From: Gammaproteobacteria bacterium
GTDB lineage: Bacteria; Pseudomonadota; Gammaproteobacteria; Pseudomonadales; Porticoccaceae
DNA: 64,000 nt
NCBI GenBank assembly: GCA_016191205.1
Contig: JACPPB010000013.1
Coordinates: 1 to 64,000 of the forward strand
Direction of reading: 5' to 3'
Under the pieces are notes generated by a model. The model did not search any database, was not told where the DNA came from, and was given only the letters and a program-made list of their open reading frames with translations. Every line of letters starts with the position of its first letter. The first letter of the stretch is position 1. Shown here one piece after another: positions 39,311-50,874 of the stretch. The translations under genes were made by a program, and so were the position numbers.

Positions 39311-42300
39311 TCAGCCGGAAGCGCCGGGGGCTGGGACCGGGGGGCGGCTGCGCAGCAGTTCCAGAACCTGGGGATCCAGGCTCCGCAGGTGCAGATCCCG
39401 CTGGGGAAACGCGATCTCCACCCCATGCGCGCGAAATGCGGTGTCGATGGCGACGTGCAGCTCATGCGTGACCGGCAGCAGCTCCGTCAACCCGCACACG
39501 AACACCCGCATCTCGAAACTGAGACTGCTGTCCCCAAACCCCAGAAACCACACCTGGGGCGGCGGGTCCTTGAGCGCGCGGGGATTGGCTTCGGCAATCT
39601 CCAGCAGCAGCCGGCGCGCCAGTTCGGTGTCCGAGCCGTAGGCAATGCCGACCGGCACCACCACCCGCAGTACCGGATCATTCAGCGTCCAGTTCACCAG
39701 TTGGTCGGTAATGAACGTCTTGTTCGGCACGATCAATTCCTTGCGATCCCAGTCCGTGATGGTCGTCGCGCGGATCTGAATCCGGGTCACCGTGCCGCTC
39801 ACGGCACCGACCGTGACGGTGTCCCCGATCCGAAACGGGCGCTCGAACAAAATGATCAGCCCGGACACAAAATTCGCCACCACTTCCTGCAAACCAAAGC
39901 CCAGCCCTACGCCCAGCGCCGCGATCAGCCATTGCAGGCGGTTCCACTCCAGACCCAGAATGTTGACAACCAGCAGCGCGCCGACCACGACAATCAGGTA
40001 ACGACTGACTGCATTGGCCGCGTAGCGCGCACCGTGGTCCACCTCAAGGCGTTGCAGGACCACGACTTCCAGCAGCCCCGGCAGATTGCGCGCGGCAAGA
40101 TAGGTGACAACGCTCACCAGCAGCGCCAGCCCGACTCCCGCCGCGGTCACCGAGGCAATCACCTGGGAGTCGCCCACACCGGACCTGTACTGCCACAGCA
40201 CCACGTCCTGCAGCGCGCCGAGCGCCGGCAGCATGTCCGACCAGATCCACCAGAAACCCGCGCCCAGCGTCAGCACCAGTGCGATACGCAGCAGGGCGCG
40301 CACCTGGGCGTTGACGGTACCCAGATCGACATTGTGCGCGGCGGGGATTTCGATCGTCACCTCGCCCTGAACCTCCTGCTGCTCACCTAGCTTGCGCGCC
40401 ACGGCCTCCATTTCGGCATCGCGTCGGGCCAGCGCCTGCTGCCGTGCCAGGCGCGATTCGGCAATCCCGAGCCAGCGCAACAACAGCTGCAAGCCCAGCA
40501 CCGTGAGTGCGATCAGGATGACGGTCGCGCAGAGTCGGTTCAGCAATTGCTGCGCGGTGTAGTAGTAGCCCGCGAGCGCGAGCACCCCCAGCGCCGCTGG
40601 AAACAGCGCCGCCCCACTGAACCACAGCTTGCGCAAATTCCATTGCCAGCCATGGCGGCGGGCGCCGATAAAATAAGGCGCGAGTGCTCCGCGCTCCGGA
40701 TGCAGTCCGCGCCAGACGAAAAGCGCCAGGGCAACGGCATTCACCACAAAGGCCGCGCGCCCCAGCGTATCCAGATACAGCCCCAGCGCGTTGGTCGTTT
40801 CCACGAACAGCGTGGTTGCCACCGACACGGGCAGCAACCAGCGCAGCGGTCTGGTCAGGGACCGGCGCGCGTCCGCGCGCCAGCGCAGATGTTGATCCAG
40901 CACACCGCCGTTGCGACACATCACCCGCGCCACCTCCAGCGCCAGCGCAATCCACGCGGCCGCGTGCAGACCGCTGCCCAGTGCTCCCGCGAAGGAGCCA
41001 TCGCTCCCGCCGGCACTCAGGATCGCGCCGGTAATTGCGAGCAACAGCGGCAACGGCAGCGCCAGCACCAGGGTGATCAGCAGCGCTTCCAGCGTGGCCG
41101 AAAAACGGTCCCGGCCGATGTCGCCGATCCCCTCGGCGCGCCCGACCAGGAGCTCGCGCATGCGCTTGCGGTAGTAGATGATCAGGCCCAGGGCGAACAA
41201 CCCCAACACCGTGACCGCGGGAACTTCCGCACACCCACGGACAAAGGCCGCGCCCAATTCGATCCAGTGCGCGGGGCTGACCAGGCTCAGGGCGGCCCCC
41301 CCCACAACGAACGGCCAGCTCCAGGTGGGCGGTTGCGTATCCGCAATCCACACCAGATTGCGTTCCAGCAGCGTCGCGTAATCCGTTACCAGATTCGACA
41401 GCTCACGCTGGAGCTGATCGACCGCACCCAGTTCAGCGATGTACGTCGTATAGGTTCTGTCGAAGCGCTCTAGCAGCGCGTTACCGCGACCAAGCTGTTC
41501 GCGCAGTCCGGGGCGCGCCGCATCCTGTTCCGCCGCCGGCAGCGCGCCGATCAACGCCACCATGCGTGGTTCCAGGTTTTCACGCTCTTTGAGCTGCGTG
41601 CGCAGCTCCAGTTGCGCAAACCGGGCGAGCGCTATGGCTTCGCTGCGCTGGCGCAAATCCTGTCGGTGTTGCAGGAGATTGGGCAGCTGCCGGCGCTGGC
41701 GATGCAGAACCTGGCCCAGGCTGCCGCCGAGACGGGCGATCTCCAGTTGGTCCGCGGCGGTACGTCGCAACTCGGTGACCTCATCGATACGCTGGCGCAG
41801 CTGCTGCTGTTCCTCGACAGCGCCATCGAGCTGGTCGATCACGGAAGCGAGACGGGTCGCAAGTTCGGCGTTGGCATTTGCTTCGTCCGCAATCACCGGC
41901 GGCTGCGCGGCAGCCTCGGCGGTAAACTGTTTCGCCATTTCCCGAACCCGTTCCGCGATGGCGTGGCGCTGCCCGCTCAGCAGCCCCTGCAACTGGGCCA
42001 CCTGATCGGAAACCCGCTCCACCTCGGCGTCGGCAAGCTTGCGACGCGCGGTCACGAGACTCGCGCGCGCCTCCAGGGTTTGCAGCGCCGTATCCAGCGC
42101 GTCGTTTTCGGCGTCGCGCGCCGCGATCTCCGTCCGCAGCGCAATCTCCTGGGCCTGCCGGATCACCACGGGTTGCTGGGCCTTGGCCAGATTCGCGAGT
42201 TGCTCGGTGGCAGTCTGGCGTGCCGCCCGCGCCTGAGTGGCGGCATCACGCAGTGTCAGCGGCGCGCGTCCAATGTCCTCCGCTTCGCGGCCAACCTCTT

Positions 42301-42730
42301 CGGCGCTGGCGCGTGCCGTGTTCAGCTCGGCCTGCGCTTGCGCAAACTGCTGGGTGAGATCTTCGTAGGAAGCGCGGCCATTGGGCGACGACGCCAGAAC
42401 CTGACGATCGAGGCGTTGCTCGATTTCCCGTACCCGCTGCGGGGCGGAAGCCGCTTCCCGCTCCAGTTCGCGCGCGCGATCACGTAGCGGCCCAATTTCC
42501 CGCAGATGCTCCAGCGCGACACGATACTGGGCGATGGCCGCCTCGCGCTGGGCCTCGACCAGGGCTTTATCGCCCTGTACGACTTCGATCCGCGCGAGGA
42601 TGTCGGATTCGGAGGGCAGTGTCTGTTGACCCGTCGCACTCAGGCCGTTCATGCACCAGACCAGCCCCAGCAGTGCCCACCAGCGCCACCGGCCGCGGAC
42701 CGGGTTAAACTCGCGGTGTTGTCTCGGCAT
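39311..42730 (-). CDS. Large MscS-family mechanosensitive channel (MscK/KefA-like)
   Basis: 1139 aa. An export signal (MPRQHREFNPVRGRWRWWALLGLVWCMNGLSA) is followed by a long periplasmic coiled-coil region (about 30-475, rich in Ala, Gln, Glu, Arg heptads), about ten membrane helices (about 480-890) and a C-terminal MscS pore and cytoplasmic domain: LGVGLGFGLQEVVANFVSGLIILFERPFRIGDTVTV, then VPNKTFITDQLVNWTLND. It releases solutes on hypo-osmotic shock. I start at ATG 42730 (AAGGAA upstream) rather than the upstream 42784 start. The order matches MscK-type proteins of E. coli (1120 aa). Confidence 0.9.
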   Translation of the reverse strand: MPRQHREFNPVRGRWRWWALLGLVWCMNGLSATGQQTLPSESDILARIEVVQGDKALVEAQREAAIAQYRVALEHLREIGPLRDRARELEREAASAPQRVREIEQRLDRQVLASSPNGRASYEDLTQQFAQAQAELNTARASAEEVGREAEDIGRAPLTLRDAATQARAARQTATEQLANLAKAQQPVVIRQAQEIALRTEIAARDAENDALDTALQTLEARASLVTARRKLADAEVERVSDQVAQLQGLLSGQRHAIAERVREMAKQFTAEAAAQPPVIADEANANAELATRLASVIDQLDGAVEEQQQLRQRIDEVTELRRTAADQLEIARLGGSLGQVLHRQRRQLPNLLQHRQDLRQRSEAIALARFAQLELRTQLKERENLEPRMVALIGALPAAEQDAARPGLREQLGRGNALLERFDRTYTTYIAELGAVDQLQRELSNLVTDYATLLERNLVWIADTQPPTWSWPFVVGGAALSLVSPAHWIELGAAFVRGCAEVPAVTVLGLFALGLIIYYRKRMRELLVGRAEGIGDIGRDRFSATLEALLITLVLALPLPLLLAITGAILSAGGSDGSFAGALGSGLHAAAWIALALEVARVMCRNGGVLDQHLRWRADARRSLTRPLRWLLPVSVATTLFVETTNALGLYLDTLGRAAFVVNAVALALFVWRGLHPERGALAPYFIGARRHGWQWNLRKLWFSGAALFPAALGVLALAGYYYTAQQLLNRLCATVILIALTVLGLQLLLRWLGIAESRLARQQALARRDAEMEAVARKLGEQQEVQGEVTIEIPAAHNVDLGTVNAQVRALLRIALVLTLGAGFWWIWSDMLPALGALQDVVLWQYRSGVGDSQVIASVTAAGVGLALLVSVVTYLAARNLPGLLEVVVLQRLEVDHGARYAANAVSRYLIVVVGALLVVNILGLEWNRLQWLIAALGVGLGFGLQEVVANFVSGLIILFERPFRIGDTVTVGAVSGTVTRIQIRATTITDWDRKELIVPNKTFITDQLVNWTLNDPVLRVVVPVGIAYGSDTELARRLLLEIAEANPRALKDPPPQVWFLGFGDSSLSFEMRVFVCGLTELLPVTHELHVAIDTAFRAHGVEIAFPQRDLHLRSLDPQVLELLRSRPPVPAPGASG

Positions 42731-42977
42731 ACAGGTTCCTTCAGTAACAACGGGAGCCACAACAACTCCGCGACACGACGACACAGGTAGCGGCGATCAT
42801 AGCAGCAGCCTCGATAAGGGACGGGGCGGGACCGGCCCATCGATGACTATCAGGGCTTTGCTTGCGCCGCACCATGGGCAACAATGATTCCGGCGCAAGG
42901 CGGGAGCACCGGCATCCTGTTCGCGCTCCGCACTCGGTTACATCAACAACCAGAATCTTCGACAAAGAGGTCGCGCA

Positions 42978-43559
42978 ATGGCTCCGCGCTTACAAAAAAA
43001 AACCGATGATCGGGTAGTGTTTCTGCAGCAGTTTCTCAAAAACCCGCGTCAGGTCGGGTCGGTCATTCCCAGCTCGCGCTATCTGGAGCGCCGCGTCGTG
43101 GCGTTGGCCGAAGTGCCCGCGGCCCGCACCATCGTCGAACTGGGCACCGGCACCGGCGGCATCACCCGGGCAATTCTCGAAGCCATGCCGCGCGATGCCC
43201 GCCTGCTCGGCATCGAGATCAACCCATGCTTTCAGGCGTTGCTGACCGGCTTTGGCGACAGCCGCCTGATTCCCCATGCGGGCAGCGCCGAGCACTTGCG
43301 GGAGATCCTCGCGCAACACGGACTGCCGGCACCGGATGCCATCATCTCCGGGATTCCGTTTTCGACCATGGATCGGGGTCTCGGCACCCGCATCCTCACC
43401 TCCATCGCCGAGGTGCTGGCGCCGGGCGGACGTTTCGTCGCCTATCAGGTCAGTGGCCAGGTAGCCAAACTGGCGCTGCCCGTGCTGGGCGCCCCGCGCC
43501 GGCAGGTGGAGTTCCTGAACATACCGCCGGTACGGCTGTACCGCTGGGATCGCAGGTAA
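42978..43559 (+). CDS. Small SAM-dependent methyltransferase (phospholipid-methylase-like)
   Basis: 193 aa. N-terminal FLQQFLKNPRQVGSVIPSSRYLE is typical of the group around PmtA phosphatidylethanolamine N-methyltransferases and rRNA-dimethylase-like enzymes. The SAM site is VELGTGTGGITRAIL, then the acidic residue in LLGIEINPCF and ISGIPFSTMDR. The substrate may be a phospholipid headgroup, but this is inferred from the N-terminal motif only. It is divergent from the MscS-family gene and convergent with the PHA-system gene. Confidence 0.78.
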   Translation: MAPRLQKKTDDRVVFLQQFLKNPRQVGSVIPSSRYLERRVVALAEVPAARTIVELGTGTGGITRAILEAMPRDARLLGIEINPCFQALLTGFGDSRLIPHAGSAEHLREILAQHGLPAPDAIISGIPFSTMDRGLGTRILTSIAEVLAPGGRFVAYQVSGQVAKLALPVLGAPRRQVEFLNIPPVRLYRWDRR

Positions 43560-43589
43560 CCGGCACGGCAACAGCGCACCAGCCGCCGT

Positions 43590-43871
43590 TCAACCGCCGA
43601 GATGACTGTCGAGCGCCGCGTTGAGTTCGCGCTCGATGGTATCGCGGAGAAAGCCTGCCAGAGGCGCGAGGGTGACGTCGATGCGGATGTTCTCCGCGCC
43701 GCACTCGATGACCGCATCGACACCGCCCGCGCGCTGATAACGCACCGCCGCGTCATGCCATTGATAGTGGCCGCCAAACCTGGTCACCAGCTTTTGCGCC
43801 AAGGCATCGACCCGGCGGTGAACTTCTGCGCCGCCGAGTTGATGGGCCCGGGTCAGGGATATTTTCGCCAT
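43590..43871 (-). CDS. Polyhydroxyalkanoic acid system family protein
   Basis: 93 aa. MAKISLTRAHQLGGAEVHRRVDALAQKLVTRFGGHYQWHDAAVRY and the later IRIDVTLAPLAGFLRDTIERELNAALD match the short PHA granule-associated family (PF09650). Members are found with PHA synthesis genes or alone; the precise role is not settled. No phaC is seen in this window. It lies downstream of acs on the same strand with a 36-bp gap, so it may share the acs transcript. Confidence 0.82.
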   Translation of the reverse strand: MAKISLTRAHQLGGAEVHRRVDALAQKLVTRFGGHYQWHDAAVRYQRAGGVDAVIECGAENIRIDVTLAPLAGFLRDTIERELNAALDSHLGG

Positions 43872-43907
43872 CAGGCCGTTCCGGTGTGTGAATCGGGATG
43901 GCCCGCG

Positions 43908-45848
<1,941 letters not shown>

Positions 45849-45911
45849 TCCCCCGGAGACTGGTTATTGGCATGGGTTCGGTCGCCCGCGCGGCGCTTCG
45901 CCCCGAATCTT

Positions 45912-46295
45912 TCAGGAAGCGATCTGCACCGGGATAGTGTTGGCGGTGCGCGCCACGCTGTTATCGGGATTGAGGTACACCAGTTTCGGCTTGTGGCGGA
46001 TCATCTCTTCCTCGGTGTACTGGGCGTAGGTCGCGATGATCACGCGATCGCCGATCTGCACGCGGCGGGCTGCGGAACCGTTCATGGAAATGGTCCGCGA
46101 CCCGGCTTCGGCACGAATGATATAGGTCGTGAAACGCTCGCCATTGTTGACGTTGTAGATATCGATCTGCTCGAACTCGCGCAACCCTGCCAGGTCGAGC
46201 AGGTCACTGTCGATGGCACAGGAACCGTCGTACCAGAGTTCGGCCTGGGTGACGGTCGCCAGATGCAGCTTGGCCTTCAGCATGGTACTCAGCAT
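45912..46295 (-). CDS. panD: Aspartate 1-decarboxylase (pyruvoyl)
   Basis: 127 aa; makes beta-alanine for pantothenate. The self-cleavage site Gly-Ser lies in [17 protein letters not shown] (Ser becomes the pyruvoyl group), and Lys9 and Tyr58-type residues are in [13 protein letters not shown] and [15 protein letters not shown] at 46295 gives [11 protein letters not shown], matching E. coli MIRTMLQGKLH; an in-frame TTG at 46301 is the alternative. It starts about 10 bp after panC on the same strand. Confidence 0.96.
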   Translation of the reverse strand: MLSTMLKAKLHLATVTQAELWYDGSCAIDSDLLDLAGLREFEQIDIYNVNNGERFTTYIIRAEAGSRTISMNGSAARRVQIGDRVIIATYAQYTEEEMIRHKPKLVYLNPDNSVARTANTIPVQIAS

Positions 46296-46305
46296 ACTCA
46301 ACCCC

Positions 46306-47184
46306 CTACCCCAAAGTCAGGGTTACGTTGTCGATCAGACGGGCGCCTTCGGTATACATGGCACCCAACACGGCAATCTCGTCATCATCGTGCGCCGCCG
46401 TTTCCAGCGTCCGCGCGTTGCGGATGCTCACATAGTCGGCACGAAATCCTGCTTCCTGGAGCTGGCGCACCGCCTCTTCCTCGATGGCGGCGAAATCGCG
46501 CCGGCCGTTCTGGGCCATCTCATCCCGACACCAGCACAGCACCTTGTACAACAAGGTTACCCGGGGGCGTTCGGCGGGAGTGATGTAGCTGTTGCGTGAA
46601 CTCAGTGCCAATCCATCCGTATCGCGCGCGATGGGCGCGCCGACAATCTCCACCGGGATACAGAGATCCTCAACCATGCGCCGGATTACCGCCAACTGCT
46701 GATAGTCCTTGACGCCGAACACAGCCTGATCGGGCTGCACGATATTGAACAGCTTGGACACTACGGTGGTGACCCCCTCGAAATGCCCCGGCCGGCTGGC
46801 GCCGCAGAGTATATCAGTCATGGTTGGCACAACAACCCGCGTCTGGTCAGCCATACCATTGGGGTAGATTTCGGTTTCTGAAGGGTGAAACAGAAAATCG
46901 CATTGCTCCGCTTCGAGCCTTGCGATGTCCGCCGCCATGGTGCGGGGATACTTTTCCCAGTCCTCGTTCAAACCGAATTGCAGCGGATTGACAAAGATAC
47001 TGACGATCACCCGATCGCAGCGCGTGCGCGCCAGGCGCACCAGCTGCATGTGCCCTTCATGAAGATTGCCCATGGTGGGGACAAAAGCGACGGTGTGGCC
47101 CCGCGCGCGCGCCTCCGCGAGCGCCTGGCGCAACGGACTCACCCGGTGGTAAATCTGCATGATTCCACCCCGATCCACTGCCAT
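46306..47184 (-). CDS. panC: Pantothenate synthetase
   Basis: 292 aa; condenses pantoate and beta-alanine. [20 protein letters not shown] (ATP-site His), [42 protein letters not shown] and [14 protein letters not shown] are family hallmarks. The ATG at 47184 shares one base with the dnaB stop (TGATG) with GGAGGAA upstream. A second ATG at 47160 ([10 protein letters not shown]) aligns better with the E. coli N-terminus, so either may be used. dnaB-panC-panD appear co-transcribed. Confidence 0.95.
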   Translation of the reverse strand: MAVDRGGIMQIYHRVSPLRQALAEARARGHTVAFVPTMGNLHEGHMQLVRLARTRCDRVIVSIFVNPLQFGLNEDWEKYPRTMAADIARLEAEQCDFLFHPSETEIYPNGMADQTRVVVPTMTDILCGASRPGHFEGVTTVVSKLFNIVQPDQAVFGVKDYQQLAVIRRMVEDLCIPVEIVGAPIARDTDGLALSSRNSYITPAERPRVTLLYKVLCWCRDEMAQNGRRDFAAIEEEAVRQLQEAGFRADYVSIRNARTLETAAHDDDEIAVLGAMYTEGARLIDNVTLTLG

Positions 47185-48611
47185 CAGCGTTCCTCCGAAA
47201 AATAGTCCCGCGCCAGATTTTCAAAACGCGTGTGTTTACCGATAAATGTGAGTCGCGCCGTGCCGATGGGACCATTGCGCTGCTTGCCGATGATGATCTC
47301 CGCGATACCCTTGTCCTGGGTATCCTCGTGATACACCTCGTCGCGATAGATGAACACGATGACGTCGGCGTCCTGCTCGATGGCGCCGGATTCCCGCAGA
47401 TCCGAATTGATCGGCCGCTTGTTCGGCCGCTGTTCGACATTGCGGCTCAACTGTGACAGCGCCACCAGCGGGCAGCCGAATTCGCGCGCGATGGTTTTCA
47501 GGTCGCGGGAAATCTGGGAAATTTCCTGCACCCGACCTTCGGTTGGCGTGCCCGATGACATGAGTTGCAGGTAGTCGAGCAGGATCAGGGCCGGGCGTGC
47601 CGCCAGGTCGAGCAGTTCCGGGGCCATATCAGGCTGCCGCCGCTTGAGTTCATCGCGCCGTTCCCGCACCAGGCGGCGCACCCGGTTGCGCAACTCCATG
47701 GGATTCAGGCCCGGTGTATCGTCGATGTAGAGCGCGCGGTCCTTGAGGCGCGCCGCCGCGCCGGACAACTTGTTGAAGTCCTCCGGTTCCAGGCTGCCGC
47801 TGCGCATCCGGGTCTGGTCGATGCGCCCCATGGACGACAGCAGGCGCATGACCAGTTGCGTGGCGGGCATCTCCAGGCTGAAGATCAGCACCGGGCGCTC
47901 CTGGTGGAGCATCGCGTGCTCGGCCATGTTGAGGGCGAATGCCGTCTTGCCCATCGAGGGGCGGCCGGCGACGATCACCAGATCGGAATCCTGCCAGCCC
48001 GAGGTCATGGCATCGAGATCCGCAAAACCGCTGGCGAGGCCGGTGATGGGCGACTCGCTCTGGTAGAGCATGTCGATACGCGCGATGACATCGCGCAGCA
48101 CGTCGGTGGCGTGGCGAAAGCCGCCTTCCTTGGGACGATTCTCGATGACCTCGAGGAGACGGCGTTCCGCTTCCGCGAGCAGTTTGCTGCTGTCCCAGCC
48201 GAGCGGGTTGTAACCCTTGCGCAGAATATCGGTAGCGGCATCGATCAGGCGGCGCACAACCGCGCGTTCCAGCACGATCTGCGCGTAGGAACGGATGTTG
48301 GTCGTACTGGGCGCGTTGGTGACCAGTTCGACGAGGTAGGCATCGCCGCCGGCCTGGGCCAGTTGGTCGCTGTTTTTGAGGGTCTCGGCGATGGTCAGCG
48401 CATCGAGCGGCTGCTCCGCTGCCGCCAGACGACCCATGGTGCCGAAGATGATGCGGTGATCGCGGATGAAAAAGTCCGCTTCCGAAACCACCGCCGCAAC
48501 ATCGTGGTAGGCATCGTTGGCGAGCATCAGCCCGCCGATCACCGCCTGCTCTGCCTCCAGTGAATGAGGCAACTGGGGGTTATCAAGATCGCCTGGCAGC
48601 CATTGCGCCAT
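47184..48611 (-). CDS. dnaB: Replicative DNA helicase
   Basis: 475 aa. N-terminal DnaB domain ([24 protein letters not shown]), linker, then a RecA-like motor: Walker [20 protein letters not shown], Walker [11 protein letters not shown], and [37 protein letters not shown]. No intein is visible. Hexameric helicase that unwinds DNA at the replication fork. It lies downstream of rplI with panC overlapping its stop. Confidence 0.97.
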   Translation of the reverse strand: MAQWLPGDLDNPQLPHSLEAEQAVIGGLMLANDAYHDVAAVVSEADFFIRDHRIIFGTMGRLAAAEQPLDALTIAETLKNSDQLAQAGGDAYLVELVTNAPSTTNIRSYAQIVLERAVVRRLIDAATDILRKGYNPLGWDSSKLLAEAERRLLEVIENRPKEGGFRHATDVLRDVIARIDMLYQSESPITGLASGFADLDAMTSGWQDSDLVIVAGRPSMGKTAFALNMAEHAMLHQERPVLIFSLEMPATQLVMRLLSSMGRIDQTRMRSGSLEPEDFNKLSGAAARLKDRALYIDDTPGLNPMELRNRVRRLVRERRDELKRRQPDMAPELLDLAARPALILLDYLQLMSSGTPTEGRVQEISQISRDLKTIAREFGCPLVALSQLSRNVEQRPNKRPINSDLRESGAIEQDADVIVFIYRDEVYHEDTQDKGIAEIIIGKQRNGPIGTARLTFIGKHTRFENLARDYFSEER

Positions 48612-48677
48612 AAACGAACCCCACCCGGGCTATCGCGTGTCGCGGCCCGGCCAAGTCCCCAGGCCGGGCCGAAAATG

Positions 48678-49127
48678 TTATGCCGCCGTCACATTCACCG
48701 TGACGGATTGCGTCACATCGGCATGCACCTGAATATCGACCGCAAATTGCCCGAGGTCGCGGATCGCGCCAGCGGGCAGCTTGACCGCGCTCTTGGCAAT
48801 ATTGACCCCGGCGGTCACCAGCGCGTCCGCGATATCGCGCGCGCCCACCGAACCGAAGAGCTTGCCGCCTTCGCCCGCAACCGCCGTAATGGTTACCGCG
48901 CTCACCCGCTCGATCTGGGCAGCCAACGCCTGAGCATCCTGGAGCCGCTGGGCGGAGATGCGCTCGAGCTCGGCGCGCTGCTGCTCGAAGCGGGCGATGT
49001 TGCCCGGCGTCGCAAACACGGCCTTGCCCTGGGGAATCAGGTAATTGCGTCCATACCCCGCCTTAACGTTGATCCGGTCGCCGATGTTGCCCAGCCGTCC
49101 GGTTTTTTCCAGCAGTATCACTTCCAT
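48678..49127 (-). CDS. rplI: 50S ribosomal protein L9
   Basis: 149 aa, the E. coli length. MEVILLEKTGRLGNIGDRINVKAGYGRNYLIPQGKAVFAT is the L9 N-domain, followed by the long helix and the C-domain (VGARDIADALVTAGVNIAKSAVKLP). ATG at 49127 with AGAGGTG upstream is chosen over TTG at 49133. Last of the rpsF-rpsR-DUF2232-rplI group, followed by dnaB. Confidence 0.97.
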   Translation of the reverse strand: MEVILLEKTGRLGNIGDRINVKAGYGRNYLIPQGKAVFATPGNIARFEQQRAELERISAQRLQDAQALAAQIERVSAVTITAVAGEGGKLFGSVGARDIADALVTAGVNIAKSAVKLPAGAIRDLGQFAVDIQVHADVTQSVTVNVTAA

Positions 49128-49194
49128 CGCCAAGCACCTCTTCTGACCGCTTTAAACTGAATTGACAGTTTTGACTGAATTTCTGAATCCCATG

Positions 49195-50061
49195 CTAAGT
49201 GCTGGTCCCGTCGCCGCGTCGCGCAAGGCGCGCACGCACATCGATGAGACTGTCCAGCAACCCCACACCCGCCAGCAACAGCCCGAGCGGCCCCAGCAGG
49301 ACCACCAGGCACACATAAAACACCGCCAGCCAGTGCGCACCCACATGGGACACCGCCACCACATGGTGTACCAAGCCGATCCCCGCCAAAAACAGCGGCA
49401 ACCCCAACAAGTTACCCCAGGCGGAATAATCCACCGGCGCAAACTGACAAACCACCAAACCGGCCATCAGGCCGAGTCCAAGGGGAGCTCCGAGACGCAG
49501 GCTCCGGAACTCCCGCCCCAGGCCGCCCGGGTTGTAGAGCAGCGCCTGCCACCAGCGCCCGAGCAACAGACTTCCCAATGCACTGATCGCCATCATCCAG
49601 GCCAGCATCCCGAGCAGCAGCAGCGGTTCCGGCGCAAGCTTCACTTCCTGGCCTTTGGGCGCCATCCTGGCCAGCATCTCGAGCAATGTCTGCTGCAATC
49701 CGGCCAGTTCCGCATCGAGTCCCAGGCCCATCGCCAGCGCCGCGGCGCCACTGACCGCGATCAGCGCCGTCAAGGTCGCCTGCCAGGAAGCGGTCCGCTT
49801 CAGCACCAGGGCGCCGACCATGACCACGACAACCGTCCCCAGGGACGCCCAGACCAGCATCGGCGCCGTGTCGCTGAAATAAAAGGTGGCGGCCAAGGGC
49901 AGGATCGCCCAAAGGGCAATCAACAGACCTTCACCAAACCCCTTGCGCAACACCACGAGCGCGACCACCGCCGTGCTCAGCAACGGCAACATGCTGCCCA
50001 CCACGGCGACCAGTGCCGCGCGAGCGCGGCTCGCCATGATGAACTTCGCCAGCGCACCCAT
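49195..50061 (-). CDS. DUF2232-type integral membrane protein
   Basis: 288 aa with about eight membrane helices and few polar loops (for example VVVMVGALVLKRTASWQATLTALIAVSGAAALAMGLGL). Its place between rpsR and rplI is where gammaproteobacteria such as pseudomonads carry a DUF2232 membrane protein. Function unknown; a part in envelope or transport is only guessed from its hydrophobicity. It starts 17 bp after rpsR. Confidence 0.8.
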   Translation of the reverse strand: MGALAKFIMASRARAALVAVVGSMLPLLSTAVVALVVLRKGFGEGLLIALWAILPLAATFYFSDTAPMLVWASLGTVVVVMVGALVLKRTASWQATLTALIAVSGAAALAMGLGLDAELAGLQQTLLEMLARMAPKGQEVKLAPEPLLLLGMLAWMMAISALGSLLLGRWWQALLYNPGGLGREFRSLRLGAPLGLGLMAGLVVCQFAPVDYSAWGNLLGLPLFLAGIGLVHHVVAVSHVGAHWLAVFYVCLVVLLGPLGLLLAGVGLLDSLIDVRARLARRGDGTST

Positions 50062-50078
50062 AGCGCGCGGCTCCGTTG

Positions 50079-50321
50079 TTACTGGTGGCTATCGCTGTAC
50101 GGCAACAGGGCCAGGAAGCGCGCCCGCTTGATCGCCGTCGCCAACTGCCGCTGATAGCGCGCATTGGTGCCGGTAATGCGGCTCGGGACGATTTTTCCGG
50201 TCTCTGAGACATAGGGCCGCAGCAGTTCGAGATCCTTGTAATCGATCTCGGTAATGCCGTCAGCCGTGAACCGGCAGAACTTGCGGCGGCGGTTGAATTT
50301 GGACGACGACGACATGTTCAT
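50079..50321 (-). CDS. rpsR: 30S ribosomal protein S18
   Basis: 80 aa. [68 protein letters not shown] is almost entirely the conserved S18 sequence. The ATG overlaps the rpsF stop by 4 nt (ATGA). A second ATG at 50315 would shorten it by two residues. Binds beside S6 on the 30S platform. Confidence 0.97.
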   Translation of the reverse strand: MNMSSSSKFNRRRKFCRFTADGITEIDYKDLELLRPYVSETGKIVPSRITGTNARYQRQLATAIKRARFLALLPYSDSHQ

Positions 50322-50794
50322 TCTGCCACCTCCCCTGCGACGGACGCTTCACCTTCGGCTTCCTCACCTTCGGCGGTTTCGCCTGTCGCGCCGGCAGCTT
50401 CCGCTTCGGCGGCCATGCGTGCGGCGCGTTCGGCCTCACGGCGCTCCCGGCTTTCCTTCTCGGCGCGATCGGCCCGCTCTTCCTTCAGAAACTGGGTTTC
50501 TTCGGTTACCGCGTTGTCGCGTTTGATGATCAGGCTGCGCAGTACGGCATCGTTGTAGCGAAACGCGGTATCGATCTCGCTGATCGTATCCGCCCCGCAC
50601 TCGACGTTGAGCAGCACATAATGGGCTTTGTGAATTTTCTGGATCGGATAGGCCAGCGGACGCCGCCCCCAGTCCTCGCGGCGGTGAATCGTGCCGCCGC
50701 CGGCTTCGATGACACCTGCGTAGCGATCGGTCATGGCACCGACCTGCTCGCTCTGGTCCGGATGGACCAGGAACACTATTTCGTAATGACGCAT
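50318..50794 (-). CDS. rpsF: 30S ribosomal protein S6 with long acidic tail
   Basis: 158 aa (E. coli about 131-135). The globular part ([29 protein letters not shown] to [15 protein letters not shown]) is standard S6. The last 50 residues are a Glu/Ala/Gly-rich tail ([21 protein letters not shown]). In E. coli the S6 C-terminus receives extra Glu residues from RimK; here a similar acidic tail is genome-encoded. ATG at 50794 matches the family start. First gene of the group, translationally coupled to rpsR. Confidence 0.96.
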   Translation of the reverse strand: MRHYEIVFLVHPDQSEQVGAMTDRYAGVIEAGGGTIHRREDWGRRPLAYPIQKIHKAHYVLLNVECGADTISEIDTAFRYNDAVLRSLIIKRDNAVTEETQFLKEERADRAEKESRERREAERAARMAAEAEAAGATGETAEGEEAEGEASVAGEVAE

Positions 50795-50874
50795 TGCTGC
50801 TCCCCACGGTTTGAAGCCACCCGGCGCACCGGTGTGGCAAGGAGCCGCCGGCAAGTGCCGACGGGGGCGCCATT

